Source of the DNA: an uncultured Bacteroides sp.
GTDB lineage: Bacteria > Bacteroidota > Bacteroidia > Bacteroidales > Bacteroidaceae
DNA length: 64,000 nucleotides
Direction: 5' to 3'
NCBI RefSeq assembly: GCF_902491285.1
Contig: NZ_CABUHK010000011.1
Coordinates: forward strand, 25,103 to 89,102
The notes beneath the pieces are model-generated. The model was not told the DNA's origin and searched no databases. It saw only the letters and a program-made list of their open reading frames with translations. Of this stretch, positions 9,253-18,239 are shown piece after piece. Position numbers and translations under genes: made by a program. Position 1 is the stretch's first letter. Each line of letters starts with the position of its first letter.

Positions 9253-9260
9253 CGAATATA
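9253..9260 (-). promoter_or_regulatory. Possible -7 box for the DUF4105 operon
   Basis: On the minus strand this reads TATATTCG, one base from TAnnTTTG, about 26 nt before the preferred start at 9227. It supports the shorter start, because the longer frame would begin upstream of this promoter. Confidence 0.4.
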
Positions 9261-9388
9261 CAAAGAATTGTTGGAATCGGAAAACAGAGCGTCTGTTTTA
9301 TCTGGATAGTTTTTTTGTTTGGCTGAAAAATCTAAAATGAAAAACAAGATAATTCCTTCTATATGCTTTAATTTCTCTTTTTTTACTT

Positions 9389-9396
9389 TACCTTTG
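9389..9396 (+). promoter_or_regulatory. Probable -7 box for coaX
   Basis: TACCTTTG matches TAnnTTTG, 24 nt before the TTG start of coaX. The -33 region is T-rich without a clear TTTG. Confidence 0.55.
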
Positions 9397-9419
9397 CGCC
9401 CGCTAAAGATGAAAATGCA

Positions 9420-10151
9420 TTGAATTTAATTATCGACATAGGGAATACAATGGCAAAAGTCGCCCTCTTCAATAATGGGGAGATGGTGGAAGTGTTGGCC
9501 GAATCCAATCAATCGTTGGGCTGTTTGCAAACTCTTTGCTCCAAATATCCGATAGAGCAGGGGATTGTGGCTACTGTCATTGATTTGAATGAGCGGATAC
9601 TTGCAGAGTTGGCTGTTTTGTCGTTTCCTTTGCTATGGCTCAATCACAAAACACCTTTGCCGGTGGTCAATTTGTACGAAACTCCCGAAACGCTGGGGTA
9701 TGACCGGATGGCTGCTGTGGTAGGTGCCAATGAACAGTTTCCCCATAATGATATATTAGTTATTGATGCAGGGACGTGCATTACTTACGAATTTATTGAC
9801 TCGAAGGGGCAGTATCATGGTGGTAATATTTCTCCCGGCATGCAGATGCGCTTCAAGGCACTTCATCAGTTTACCGGACGCTTGCCTATGGTGGATGCCA
9901 ACGGACGTCAACTTCCGATGGGGCGGGATACCGAAACTGCTATACGTGCCGGAGTCTTGAAAGGCATGGAATTCGAAATTTCAGGTTATATTCAGTCTAT
10001 GAAGCATAAATATCCTGAACTTTTGGTTTTTTTAACGGGCGGAGATGATTTTTCTTTTGATACGAACGTAAAAAGTGTCATCTTTGCAGATAGATTTTTA
10101 GTGTTGAAAGGATTAAATAGAATTTTAAACTATAATAATGGTAGGATTTAA
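9420..10151 (+). CDS. coaX: Type III pantothenate kinase
   Basis: A 243-residue cytoplasmic kinase of the ASKHA fold that phosphorylates pantothenate, the first committed step to coenzyme A. Family motifs are intact: DIGNT (6-10), GYDRMAA (93-99), DAGTC (116-120, carrying the catalytic Asp), [11 protein letters not shown], and LTGGD near the end. The only start giving the normal N-terminus [10 protein letters not shown] is TTG at 9420; no ATG exists in this frame upstream. A four-codon ATG frame (9409-9423) ends across this TTG. The stop overlaps the next gene's start by 14 bp, so the two are co-transcribed. Confidence 0.95.
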   Translation: MNLIIDIGNTMAKVALFNNGEMVEVLAESNQSLGCLQTLCSKYPIEQGIVATVIDLNERILAELAVLSFPLLWLNHKTPLPVVNLYETPETLGYDRMAAVVGANEQFPHNDILVIDAGTCITYEFIDSKGQYHGGNISPGMQMRFKALHQFTGRLPMVDANGRQLPMGRDTETAIRAGVLKGMEFEISGYIQSMKHKYPELLVFLTGGDDFSFDTNVKSVIFADRFLVLKGLNRILNYNNGRI

Positions 10152-11427
10152 ACACACACTATGTGCGCTTTTGCTCACGATGGTTACCGGAGTGGCAATC
10201 GCTCAAAATAATACAAACTCTCCTTATACACGATATGGCTATGGCGACTTGTCCGATCAGAGTTTCGGAAATAGCAAGGCGATGGGGGGGATTGCTTTCG
10301 GACTCCGGGATGGAGCACAGATCAATCCGTTGAACCCTGCTTCGTATACAGCCATTGATTCGTTGACTTTCCTTTTTGAAGGAGGGGTCAGTCTGCAAAA
10401 TATGAATGTTAGTGGTGGCGGTGTGAAGCTGAATGCTAAGAACTCCAGTTTCGACTATTTGGCAATGCAGTTCCGTTTGCATCCCAGGATAGGGATGAGT
10501 GTAGGGTTGTTGCCGTTTTCTAATGTGGGATATAGCGTATCAGACGCTCAGACGTCGACCGACCAGAAAACAGGCAATGTGTTGAATTACACCCGAAGTT
10601 TTACCGGAGATGGTGGATTACATCAGCTTTACGGGGGAATAGGTGTGAAAGTGCTTAAAAACCTTTCAGTGGGTGTGAACGCTTCTTATTTTTGGGGTGA
10701 TATAACACGTACGCGAACTGTAATTTATCCTGAGACAACTAGTTCTAGCTCTTATATACAACAGGTGGGAGTTTCTGTCTCGGATTACAAACTGGATTTC
10801 GGGGCACAATATACGCTGGATTTGGGTAAAAAACATTCAGTGACAATCGGAGCAGTTTTTTCTCCAAAGCATAAACTGAATAATGACTATACAGTGACAA
10901 CTCAGGCTAGTGCGACCAGCAGTGATAATTTGGATGCTACGTTGGAACTTCCGAATATCTTTGGAGGAGGATTCACGTACAATTATGACAAACGCTTGAC
11001 AGTCGGTATGGATTATAGTTTGCAGCAATGGTCTAAGGCTAAATTCGGTGTAGCTGCAACGGATGATGCCATGCGTCAGGAATTTGATGAAACTTATGCC
11101 TATTGCGATCGTCATAAAATATCAGTGGGAGCGGAATACATTCCTAATTTGATAGGACGTTCTTACCTGTCCCACATCAAATATCGTTTGGGAGCTTATT
11201 ATACGACTCCGTATTATAAGATCGACGGCAAAAAGGCTGCCCGTGAATATGGTGTAACTGCCGGTTTCGGTTTGCCTGTACCTCGTTCACGTTCTATCCT
11301 CAGTGTCAGCGGACAGTTTGTCCATGTCAGTGGTCAGGAAGCTGCTTTTGTGAACGAGAATATCTTCCGTGTGAGTATCGGATTGACGTTCAATGAACGT
11401 TGGTTCTTCAAACGCAGGGTAGAATAA
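10138..11427 (+). CDS. Outer-membrane beta-barrel protein (FadL/PorV-like)
   Basis: A 429-residue protein with a signal peptide cleaved after about GVAIA-Q, followed by [11 protein letters not shown] and repeated amphipathic strands rich in aromatic and glycine residues, ending in a strand typical of outer-membrane insertion ([16 protein letters not shown], then KRRVE). The pattern, including an early 'NPASY' turn ([14 protein letters not shown]), fits the Bacteroidetes OmpP1/FadL/PorV-like barrel group. Transported substrate is unknown. It starts inside the 3' end of coaX (14-bp overlap) and is followed by a TPR protein. Confidence 0.75.
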   Translation: MVGFKHTLCALLLTMVTGVAIAQNNTNSPYTRYGYGDLSDQSFGNSKAMGGIAFGLRDGAQINPLNPASYTAIDSLTFLFEGGVSLQNMNVSGGGVKLNAKNSSFDYLAMQFRLHPRIGMSVGLLPFSNVGYSVSDAQTSTDQKTGNVLNYTRSFTGDGGLHQLYGGIGVKVLKNLSVGVNASYFWGDITRTRTVIYPETTSSSSYIQQVGVSVSDYKLDFGAQYTLDLGKKHSVTIGAVFSPKHKLNNDYTVTTQASATSSDNLDATLELPNIFGGGFTYNYDKRLTVGMDYSLQQWSKAKFGVAATDDAMRQEFDETYAYCDRHKISVGAEYIPNLIGRSYLSHIKYRLGAYYTTPYYKIDGKKAAREYGVTAGFGLPVPRSRSILSVSGQFVHVSGQEAAFVNENIFRVSIGLTFNERWFFKRRVE

Positions 11428-11490
11428 TTGAGTTGAAATAACGTGAGAGAGAATAGACGACTTTATAATAACAACTAAAATTTAAATACA

Positions 11491-12816
11491 ATGAAGATTA
11501 AAACGCTTGTGGCTATGTTGGTCCTTTCAGCAGGGGCAACCACTGCAATAGCACAGGATGCGTCTAACTGTAATTCGAACAGTAGTATTTCGCATGAAGC
11601 TGTGCGTGCAGGTAATTTTAAAGATGCGTATACTCCTTGGAAAGCTGTGTTGGAAAACTGTCCTACACTCCGTTTCTATACCTTTACCGACGGATATAAA
11701 ATTCTGAAAGGCTTGATGGCACAAATCAAGGACAAGAATAATCCGGAATACCAGAAATATTTCAATGAATTGATGAATACGCACGATTTGCGTATTAAAT
11801 ACACGCCTGATTTCTTGGCTAAAGGTACAAAAGTATCTTCTGCTGACGAAGCATTGGGTATCAAAGCTGTAGACTATATCGCTTTGGCTCCGAAAATTGA
11901 TGTTAATCAGGCTTATCAATGGTTGAGCCAGTCGGTTAATGCAGTGAAGGCCGAATCGGCTGCTGCTACTTTGTTCTATTTCTTGCAAATGTCATTGGAT
12001 AAACTGAAAGCGGATCCTAGCCATAAGGAGCAATTTATCCAGGATTATCTGGCTGCCTCCGAATATGCTGATACTGGTATTGCTGCTGAAACTAATGAGG
12101 CAAAGAAGAAAAACTTGCAAGGTATCAAAGATAACCTGGTTGCTTTGTTCGTAAACAGTGGTACTGCTGACTGCGAATCATTGCAAGGCATTTATGGTCC
12201 GAAAGTGGAAGCTAATCAGACAGACTTGGAATACTTGAAGAAAGTAATCGATATCATGAAGATGATGAAGTGTACTGAAAGCGAAGCTTACCAGCAGGCA
12301 GCTTATTATTCATACAAGATAGAACCGACTGCAGAAGCTGCTACGGGATGTGCTTACCAGGCATTCAAGAAAGGTGATATCGATGGTGCTGTGAAGTTCT
12401 TTGATGAAGCTATCAATTTGGAGACTGAAAATGCGACGAAAGCTGAAAAAGCATATGCTGCTGCTGCCGTATTGGCTTCTGCCAAGAAACTTTCTCAAGC
12501 TAGAGCTTATTGTCAGAAAGCTATCAGTTTCAACGAAAATTACGGTGCTCCTTATATCCTGATTGCTAATCTTTATGCAATGAGTCCTAACTGGAGTGAT
12601 GAAAACGCTTTGAATAAATGTACCTATTTTGCAGTAATCGACAAATTGCAACGTGCAAAACAAGTAGACCCAAGTGTAGCTGAAGAAGCAAACAAGTTAA
12701 TTGGCAGATATTCTGCTCATACTCCGCAGGCTAAGGATCTCTTTATGTTAGGTTACAAGCAAGGCGACCGCATTACTATCGGCGGTTGGATCGGAGAGAC
12801 TACAACGATTAGATAA
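11491..12816 (+). CDS. Exported tetratricopeptide-repeat protein
   Basis: A 441-residue protein with a signal peptide (MKIKTLVAMLVLSAG..., cleavage near AIAQ-D). The mature protein has an N-terminal cysteine-containing segment and helical repeats. The clearest TPR units are in the last third (QAFKKGDIDGAVKFFDEAIN, then KAYAAAAVLASAKKLSQARA, YCQKAISFNENYGAPYILIA). Probably a periplasmic or outer-membrane-associated scaffold; partners unknown. It lies 63 bp after the barrel protein and 4 bp before lptC, so an envelope-biogenesis operon is likely. Confidence 0.75.
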   Translation: MKIKTLVAMLVLSAGATTAIAQDASNCNSNSSISHEAVRAGNFKDAYTPWKAVLENCPTLRFYTFTDGYKILKGLMAQIKDKNNPEYQKYFNELMNTHDLRIKYTPDFLAKGTKVSSADEALGIKAVDYIALAPKIDVNQAYQWLSQSVNAVKAESAAATLFYFLQMSLDKLKADPSHKEQFIQDYLAASEYADTGIAAETNEAKKKNLQGIKDNLVALFVNSGTADCESLQGIYGPKVEANQTDLEYLKKVIDIMKMMKCTESEAYQQAAYYSYKIEPTAEAATGCAYQAFKKGDIDGAVKFFDEAINLETENATKAEKAYAAAAVLASAKKLSQARAYCQKAISFNENYGAPYILIANLYAMSPNWSDENALNKCTYFAVIDKLQRAKQVDPSVAEEANKLIGRYSAHTPQAKDLFMLGYKQGDRITIGGWIGETTTIR

Positions 12817-12820
12817 ATAT

Positions 12821-13474
12821 ATGTTGCGAAAACGAAGTAAACGTTTGTTGCATAAAAGCATGAGCATAACAATTGTCCTTGGGACAATTGTTATGCTTCT
12901 TTTATTTCCTTCATGCGGCGGTAAGACGAAAGCAGTGGGTGAGGCTATCACCGAACGCGATTCTCTTCCGATGATGAGTACGTTGGGAGTCACTACTCTT
13001 ATATCCGATTCGGGCGTGACACGTTACAGGGTGAATACGGAGGAGTGGCAGGTTTATGACCGTAAGAAACCTTCTTATTGGGCCTTTGAAAAAGGAGTAT
13101 ACCTCGAACAGTTCGACTCGATCTTTCATGTAGAAGCCAGTATCAAAGCGGATACTGCCTATTACTATGACAAAGAAAGGCTTTGGAAGTTGATGGGGAA
13201 TGTAGATATACAAAACCGGAAAGGGGAACGTTTTAATACGGAACTGCTATACTGGAACGAAGCCACTCAAAAAGTATATTCCGACAAGTTCATACGTATC
13301 CAGCAACCGGACAGGATTATCACCGGGCAAGGGTTCGACTCCAACCAACAAATGACTGTTTATACCATTCGTAATATAGAAGGTATTTTCTATGTGGACG
13401 ATGAAGCGGGTGGCCCTCCCCAACCGGAAACAAAAGCACTGCCGGATTCTGTGAATAAAGATGCTGCGAAATAG
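12821..13474 (+). CDS. lptC: LPS export protein LptC
   Basis: A 217-residue membrane-anchored periplasmic protein that passes lipopolysaccharide from LptBFG to LptA. After an N-terminal basic stretch and a hydrophobic segment ending FPSC (Cys32, lipobox-like), the OstA/LptC beta-jellyroll repeats follow (AEKG-like YWAFEKGVYLEQFD, ADTAYYYDKERLWKLMGNVD, LLYWNEATQKVYSDKFIRIQ, GQGFDSNQQM). The start at 12821 gives a complete signal anchor. A perfect 15-bp hairpin (12864-12896) falls within the codons of the hydrophobic segment. A start at ATG 12893, just after the hairpin, would leave too short a signal. It follows the TPR gene by 4 bp. Confidence 0.88.
   Translation: MLRKRSKRLLHKSMSITIVLGTIVMLLLFPSCGGKTKAVGEAITERDSLPMMSTLGVTTLISDSGVTRYRVNTEEWQVYDRKKPSYWAFEKGVYLEQFDSIFHVEASIKADTAYYYDKERLWKLMGNVDIQNRKGERFNTELLYWNEATQKVYSDKFIRIQQPDRIITGQGFDSNQQMTVYTIRNIEGIFYVDDEAGGPPQPETKALPDSVNKDAAK
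12864..12896 (+). terminator. Terminator-like hairpin inside the start of lptC
   Basis: Perfect 15-bp inverted repeat, 12864-12878 (GCATAACAATTGTCC) with 12882-12896, loop TTG, followed by TTCTTTTATTTCC. It looks like an intrinsic terminator or attenuator for the upstream TPR gene, yet it is translated within lptC as a T-I-V ... T-I-V segment of the signal anchor. Confidence 0.65.
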
Positions 13475-13527
13475 GCGAAGTAATATCAATTGTACCTCGT
13501 GAATCGTCTAATCGTAAATCAAAACTT

Positions 13528-14784
13528 ATGAATATTTATATCTCTCTAATAATCACCATGGTCTTCTCCGCTTTCTTCTCAGGAATGGAGATAGCTTTTG
13601 TTTCGGTAGACAAACTGCGTTTTGAAATGGAACGAAAGGGCGGAGTAACGTCCCGTATCCTTTCTATCTTCTTCAAGAATCCGAATGAATTTATCTCTAC
13701 CATGTTGGTGGGGAACAATATCGCATTGGTTATCTACGGTATCCTGATGGCGCAGATTATCGGTGACAACCTGTTGTCGGGATTCATTGACAATCATTTC
13801 CTGATGGTGTCGGCGCAGACTATTATCTCTACTCTGATTATATTGGTGACCGGAGAGTTTCTGCCGAAAACAATCTTCAAGATTAATCCCAATCTGGTGT
13901 TGAATGTTTTTGCTGTTCCGCTTATTATTTGTTATGTCGTTTTGTATCCTGTTTCTAAATTCGCTTCCGGCGTATCCTGTTTGTTCCTTCGTGTTTTTGG
14001 AATGAAAGTAAATAAGGATGCTTCCGATATAGCATTCGGAAAAGTCGATTTGGATTACTTTGTGCAGAGCAGCATTGACAATGCCGAGAATGAAGAGGAA
14101 CTGGATACGGAAGTGAAAATCTTTCAGAATGCGCTTGATTTCTCGAATATAAAAATCCGTGATTGCATCGTCCCGCGTACGGAGGTAGTGGCTGTCGACC
14201 TGACCACTTCGCTGGACGAATTGAAGAACCGCTTTATAGAGTCCGGTATATCCAAGATTATTGTATATGACGGGAATATCGACAATGTAGTCGGTTATAT
14301 CCATTCGTCGGAAATGTTCCGTGCTCCAAAAGACTGGCACGACAATGTAAAGCAGGTACCGATTGTACCTGAAACGATGTCCGCCCACAAATTGATGAAG
14401 CTGTTCATGCAACAGAAGAAAACGATTGCCGTAGTGGTAGATGAATTCGGCGGGACGTCCGGCATTGTATCGCTGGAAGACTTGGTGGAAGAAATTTTTG
14501 GCGATATAGAAGACGAACATGACAATACTTCCTATATCTGTAAGCAGATTGATGAACACGAATATGTATTGTCTGCCCGTCTGGAAATAGAGAAAGTCAA
14601 TGAAACGTTCGGACTTGATTTGCCTGAGTCGGATGAATATCTGACGGTGGGTGGGTTGATCCTGAACCAATATCAGAGTTTCCCGAAGTTGCATGAAGTC
14701 ATACAAGTAGGATGTTATCAGTTCAAGATAATCAAGGTTACGGCGACGAAAATAGAACTTGTGCGCCTGAAAGTCTTGGAATAA
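13528..14784 (+). CDS. CNNM/CorC-HlyC family membrane protein (GldE-like)
   Basis: A 418-residue protein of the 'hemolysin family' type: an N-terminal CNNM (DUF21) region with three to four transmembrane helices (residues ~1-160), a pair of CBS domains (~200-330, ending VVVDEFGGTSGIVSLEDLVE, EIFGDIEDEHD), and a C-terminal CorC_HlyC domain (~345-418). Related proteins are implicated in magnesium/cobalt efflux or homeostasis; in gliding Bacteroidetes the orthologue is called GldE. No gliding genes are present here, so metal homeostasis is the simpler reading. It lies 53 bp after lptC. Confidence 0.85.
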   Translation: MNIYISLIITMVFSAFFSGMEIAFVSVDKLRFEMERKGGVTSRILSIFFKNPNEFISTMLVGNNIALVIYGILMAQIIGDNLLSGFIDNHFLMVSAQTIISTLIILVTGEFLPKTIFKINPNLVLNVFAVPLIICYVVLYPVSKFASGVSCLFLRVFGMKVNKDASDIAFGKVDLDYFVQSSIDNAENEEELDTEVKIFQNALDFSNIKIRDCIVPRTEVVAVDLTTSLDELKNRFIESGISKIIVYDGNIDNVVGYIHSSEMFRAPKDWHDNVKQVPIVPETMSAHKLMKLFMQQKKTIAVVVDEFGGTSGIVSLEDLVEEIFGDIEDEHDNTSYICKQIDEHEYVLSARLEIEKVNETFGLDLPESDEYLTVGGLILNQYQSFPKLHEVIQVGCYQFKIIKVTATKIELVRLKVLE

Positions 14785-14903
14785 TAGCGATAATCAAGAA
14801 ATTTTTGGCTAATAAATAGATGCATATTAGCATTTTTTGTATCTTCGTGCGCTAAAACGACAAAAGAAAGAAATAATAATAAACATAAATCGTATTAATC
14901 AAA

Positions 14904-17045
14904 ATGGCAACGTTACAAAACATTAGGTCGAAAGGACCTCTATTGGTGATTGTTATCGGCTTGGCGCTGTTTGCTTTTATTGCGGGTGACGCATGGAAGG
15001 TAATGCAGCCGCATCAGGCGCATGACGTAGGTGAGGTGAACGGAGACGCTCTTTCCGCTCAGGAGTATCAGAATTTGGTAGAAGAGTATACCGAAGTGGT
15101 GAAACTCATGCGTGGAGTGACCGCCTTGAACGATGACCAAACCAATCAGGTGCGCGATGAAGTATGGCGTTCCTACGTAAACAATAAACTGATTGAAAAA
15201 GAAGCTAAAGCATTGGGACTGACTGTTTCTACTGCTGAAATTCAGGATATCCTGAAGGCGGGTGTTCATCCTTTGCTGAGACAGACTCCTTTCCAGAATC
15301 CGCAAACAGGAAACTTCGACAAGGATATGTTGAACAAGTTCCTCGTGGAATATGCCAAGATGAGCGAGTCACAGATGCCGGCACAGTATGCTGAACAATA
15401 CAACAATATGTATAAATACTGGTCGTTCATCCAGAAAACGTTGATTCAGAGCCGTCTGGCTGAAAAATACCAGGCATTGGTATCTAAAGCTCTTCTTTCT
15501 AACCCGGTGGAAGCACAGGATGCTTTCGACGCAAGAGTAAACCAATACAATGTATTGCTGGCCGGCGTTCCTTATTCTTCAGTAGTAGACTCTACTATCG
15601 TGGTGAAAGAATCGGAATTGAAAGAACTGTATAACAAGAAGAAAGAGCAATTCAAGCAATATCAGGAAACTCGTGACATCAAATACATTGATGTACAGGT
15701 GACTGCCAGTGCGGCAGACAGAGCTGCTATCCAGAAGGAAGTAGACGAAGCAACTGCACAGTTGGCTACTACGACAGATGATTATACATCTTTCATTCGT
15801 TCGACTGGTTCCGAAGCTCCTTATGTAGACTTGTTCTATAACAAGACAGTGTTCCCGTCAGATGTAGTGGCACGTTTGGATTCCGCTTCCGTAGGTACTG
15901 TTTACGGCCCTTACTACAATGGCACTGACAATACTATCAACTCTTTCAAAATAGTTGCCAAGGCTGCTGCTGCCGACTCTGTCGAATTCCGTCAGATTCA
16001 GGTATATGCAGAAGATGCAGTGAAGACTAAAACATTGGCTGATAGTATCTATAACGCTATCAAAGGTGGTGCTAACTTTGTAGATCTGGCTAAGAAATAC
16101 GGTCAGACGGGTGACGCTAACTGGTTGGTTGCCGCACAGTATGAAGGTGCACAGATTGATGGTGACAACTTGAAATTCATCTCTACTATCAACAATACAG
16201 GTGTGAATGAACTGGTAAACTTGCCGATGGGGCAAGCGAACGTAATTCTCCAGGTGACTAACAAGAAATCTGTAAAAGATAAATATAAAGTAGCTGTTAT
16301 CAAGCGTGAAGTAGAGTTCAGCAAAGAAACATACAACCGTGCTTACAACGATTTCAGCCAGTTTATCGCTGCTAATCCTACCGTTGAAAAGATGGTAGCT
16401 AACGCAGAAGAAGCCGGATACAGACTGCTTGACAGAGCGGACTTGAACAGCTCTGAACATGGCATCGGCGGTGTGAGAGGTACAAAAGAGGCTTTGAGAT
16501 GGACATTTGAAAAAGCGAAACCGGGTGAAGTTTCAGGTCTGTACGAATGTGGCGAAAGCGACCACATGATTGTAGTCGGTCTGGTAAGCATCAAACCGGA
16601 AGGATACCGTCCGTTGAAAGCCGTACAAGAACAGTTGAGAGCTGAAATCATTAAAGATAAGAAGGCGGAAAAAATCATGGCTGACATGAAAGCGGCTAAC
16701 GCTACTTCATTCGACCAGTATAAGTCTATGGCTGATGCTGTGAGCGACTCTTTGAAGATGGTGACATTCGCGGCTCCTGCTTATGTATCTGCATTGCGCA
16801 GTAGCGAACCGCTGGTAGGTGCTTACGCTTCCGTATCTGAAGTGAACAAGTTGAGCGCGCCTATCAAGGGTAACGCCGGAGTTTTTGTCCTGCAGGTATA
16901 TGGTAAAGACAAGTTGAACGAAACATTCGATGCTAAAACAGAAGAAGCTACATTGGCTAATATGCACGCTCGTTTCGCCAGCCGTCTGATGAACGACTTG
17001 TATCTGAAAGCAAATGTGAAAGATACACGCTTCCTGTTCTTCTAA
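14904..17045 (+). CDS. PpiD/SurA-like periplasmic peptidyl-prolyl isomerase
   Basis: A 713-residue chaperone with one N-terminal transmembrane anchor (GPLLVIVIGLALFAFIAGDA, about residues 12-31), a SurA_N-like helical domain (to ~250) and parvulin (PPIC)-type domains (around 345-450 and 500-590, e.g. VEFRQIQVYAEDAVKTKTLA and GGVRGTKEALRWTFEKAKPG). The layout matches PpiD, which helps newly secreted proteins fold at the periplasmic side of SecYEG. The parvulin domains are diverged, so isomerase activity is uncertain. A -7-like TATCTTCG lies at 14840-14847 and a strong terminator follows at 17071. Confidence 0.85.
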   Translation: MATLQNIRSKGPLLVIVIGLALFAFIAGDAWKVMQPHQAHDVGEVNGDALSAQEYQNLVEEYTEVVKLMRGVTALNDDQTNQVRDEVWRSYVNNKLIEKEAKALGLTVSTAEIQDILKAGVHPLLRQTPFQNPQTGNFDKDMLNKFLVEYAKMSESQMPAQYAEQYNNMYKYWSFIQKTLIQSRLAEKYQALVSKALLSNPVEAQDAFDARVNQYNVLLAGVPYSSVVDSTIVVKESELKELYNKKKEQFKQYQETRDIKYIDVQVTASAADRAAIQKEVDEATAQLATTTDDYTSFIRSTGSEAPYVDLFYNKTVFPSDVVARLDSASVGTVYGPYYNGTDNTINSFKIVAKAAAADSVEFRQIQVYAEDAVKTKTLADSIYNAIKGGANFVDLAKKYGQTGDANWLVAAQYEGAQIDGDNLKFISTINNTGVNELVNLPMGQANVILQVTNKKSVKDKYKVAVIKREVEFSKETYNRAYNDFSQFIAANPTVEKMVANAEEAGYRLLDRADLNSSEHGIGGVRGTKEALRWTFEKAKPGEVSGLYECGESDHMIVVGLVSIKPEGYRPLKAVQEQLRAEIIKDKKAEKIMADMKAANATSFDQYKSMADAVSDSLKMVTFAAPAYVSALRSSEPLVGAYASVSEVNKLSAPIKGNAGVFVLQVYGKDKLNETFDAKTEEATLANMHARFASRLMNDLYLKANVKDTRFLFF

Positions 17046-17070
17046 GATTAAATCGTAAAACGATAACTGC

Positions 17071-17103
17071 AAAAGGTCGTTCCTCTTTCGGGAACGACCT
17101 TTT
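17071..17103 (+). terminator. Intrinsic terminator after the PpiD-like gene
   Basis: 13-bp perfect stem, 17071-17083 (AAAAGGTCGTTCC) with 17091-17103, loop TCTTTCG, followed by T-rich sequence. It starts 26 nt after the stop codon. Confidence 0.9.
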
Positions 17104-17150
17104 TTGTTAACTTTTACATTATCACTATACGGAAATCGACTTTATTTCCT

Positions 17151-17158
17151 TACATTTG
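17151..17158 (+). promoter_or_regulatory. Probable -7 box for rlmN
   Basis: TACATTTG matches TAnnTTTG, 29 nt before the rlmN ATG and just after the upstream terminator. No obvious -33 box. Confidence 0.5.
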
Positions 17159-17186
17159 CAAATATAAACCATGAACGGAAAGAATA

Positions 17187-18221
17187 ATGTCTAAATATCC
17201 TCTTTTAGGAATGAATCTTGTTGAGCTTCAATCGCTGGTGAAAAGACTGGGGATGCCCGGCTTTGCCGCCAAACAGATTGCATCCTGGCTCTACGAAAAG
17301 AAGGTGGCCTCGATTGACGAAATGACTAATTTGTCATTGAAACACCGGGAGTTACTCAAGCAGAACTACGAGGTGGGGGCAGCCGCTCCGGTAGATGAAA
17401 TGCGTTCTGTGGACGGCACGGTGAAGTACTTGTACAGAGTCGGTGAGAATCATTTTGTCGAATCGGTTTATATTCCCGATGACGACCGGGCGACGCTGTG
17501 TGTCTCTTCCCAGGTGGGCTGCAAGATGAACTGTAAATTCTGTATGACCGGAAAGCAGGGATTTACCGCCAACCTGACTGCCAGCCAGATTATCAACCAA
17601 ATCCATTCATTGCCGGAACGCGACAAACTGACCAACGTAGTAATGATGGGAATGGGCGAGCCGCTCGATAATCTCGATGAAGTATTGAAAGCATTGAATA
17701 TAATGACTGCTTCCTATGGATATGCATGGAGCCCGAAGCGCATCACGCTTTCCACAGTCGGTCTGCGGAAAGGATTGCAGCGTTTTATCGAAGAGAATGA
17801 CTGCCATCTGGCCATCAGCCTGCACTCTCCGGTGACTGCGCAGCGTTCTGAACTGATGCCGGCGGAAAAGGCGTTCTCTATTACTGAAATGGTGGAACTG
17901 TTAAAAAACTATGATTTTAGCAAACAACGCCGACTTTCGTTTGAATATATTGTTTTTAAGGGGCTTAATGATTCGCAAGTCTATGCCAAAGAGTTGTTGA
18001 AACTTCTTCGCGGACTGGATTGCAGGGTGAACCTGATTCGTTTCCATGCCATACCGGGGGTAGACCTTGAGGGTACGGATATGGATACGATGATCCGCTT
18101 CCGTGACTATCTGACATCACACGGGCTTTTCACTACTATCCGCTCTTCAAGAGGAGAAGATATTTTTGCAGCCTGCGGCATGCTGTCGACAGCGAAACAA
18201 GAGGGAAATAATCAGAATTAA
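17187..18221 (+). CDS. rlmN: 23S rRNA (adenine2503-C2)/tRNA methyltransferase RlmN
   Basis: A 344-residue radical-SAM enzyme that methylates C2 of A2503 in 23S rRNA and, in studied members, A37 of some tRNAs. The radical-SAM cluster motif CKMNCKFC gives Cys112, Cys116 and Cys119. The second catalytic cysteine lies in DIFAACGML (Cys330), and the N-terminal helical rRNA-binding domain is present. The MGMGEPLDN glycine-rich motif is intact. It is preceded by its own promoter and followed after 18 bp by a DUF4837 gene. Confidence 0.97.
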   Translation: MSKYPLLGMNLVELQSLVKRLGMPGFAAKQIASWLYEKKVASIDEMTNLSLKHRELLKQNYEVGAAAPVDEMRSVDGTVKYLYRVGENHFVESVYIPDDDRATLCVSSQVGCKMNCKFCMTGKQGFTANLTASQIINQIHSLPERDKLTNVVMMGMGEPLDNLDEVLKALNIMTASYGYAWSPKRITLSTVGLRKGLQRFIEENDCHLAISLHSPVTAQRSELMPAEKAFSITEMVELLKNYDFSKQRRLSFEYIVFKGLNDSQVYAKELLKLLRGLDCRVNLIRFHAIPGVDLEGTDMDTMIRFRDYLTSHGLFTTIRSSRGEDIFAACGMLSTAKQEGNNQN

Positions 18222-18239
18222 TATATAAAACCGAACATC

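Noticed and set aside
10138..11427. Type IX secretion component (PorV) reading of the outer-membrane barrel
   Set aside because: Only a general barrel resemblance is present; no other type IX genes or C-terminal sorting domains were seen in the window.
12893..13474. Shorter lptC starting at ATG 12893, after the hairpin
   Set aside because: It would leave only MLLLFPSC before the mature part, too short for a signal peptide or anchor.
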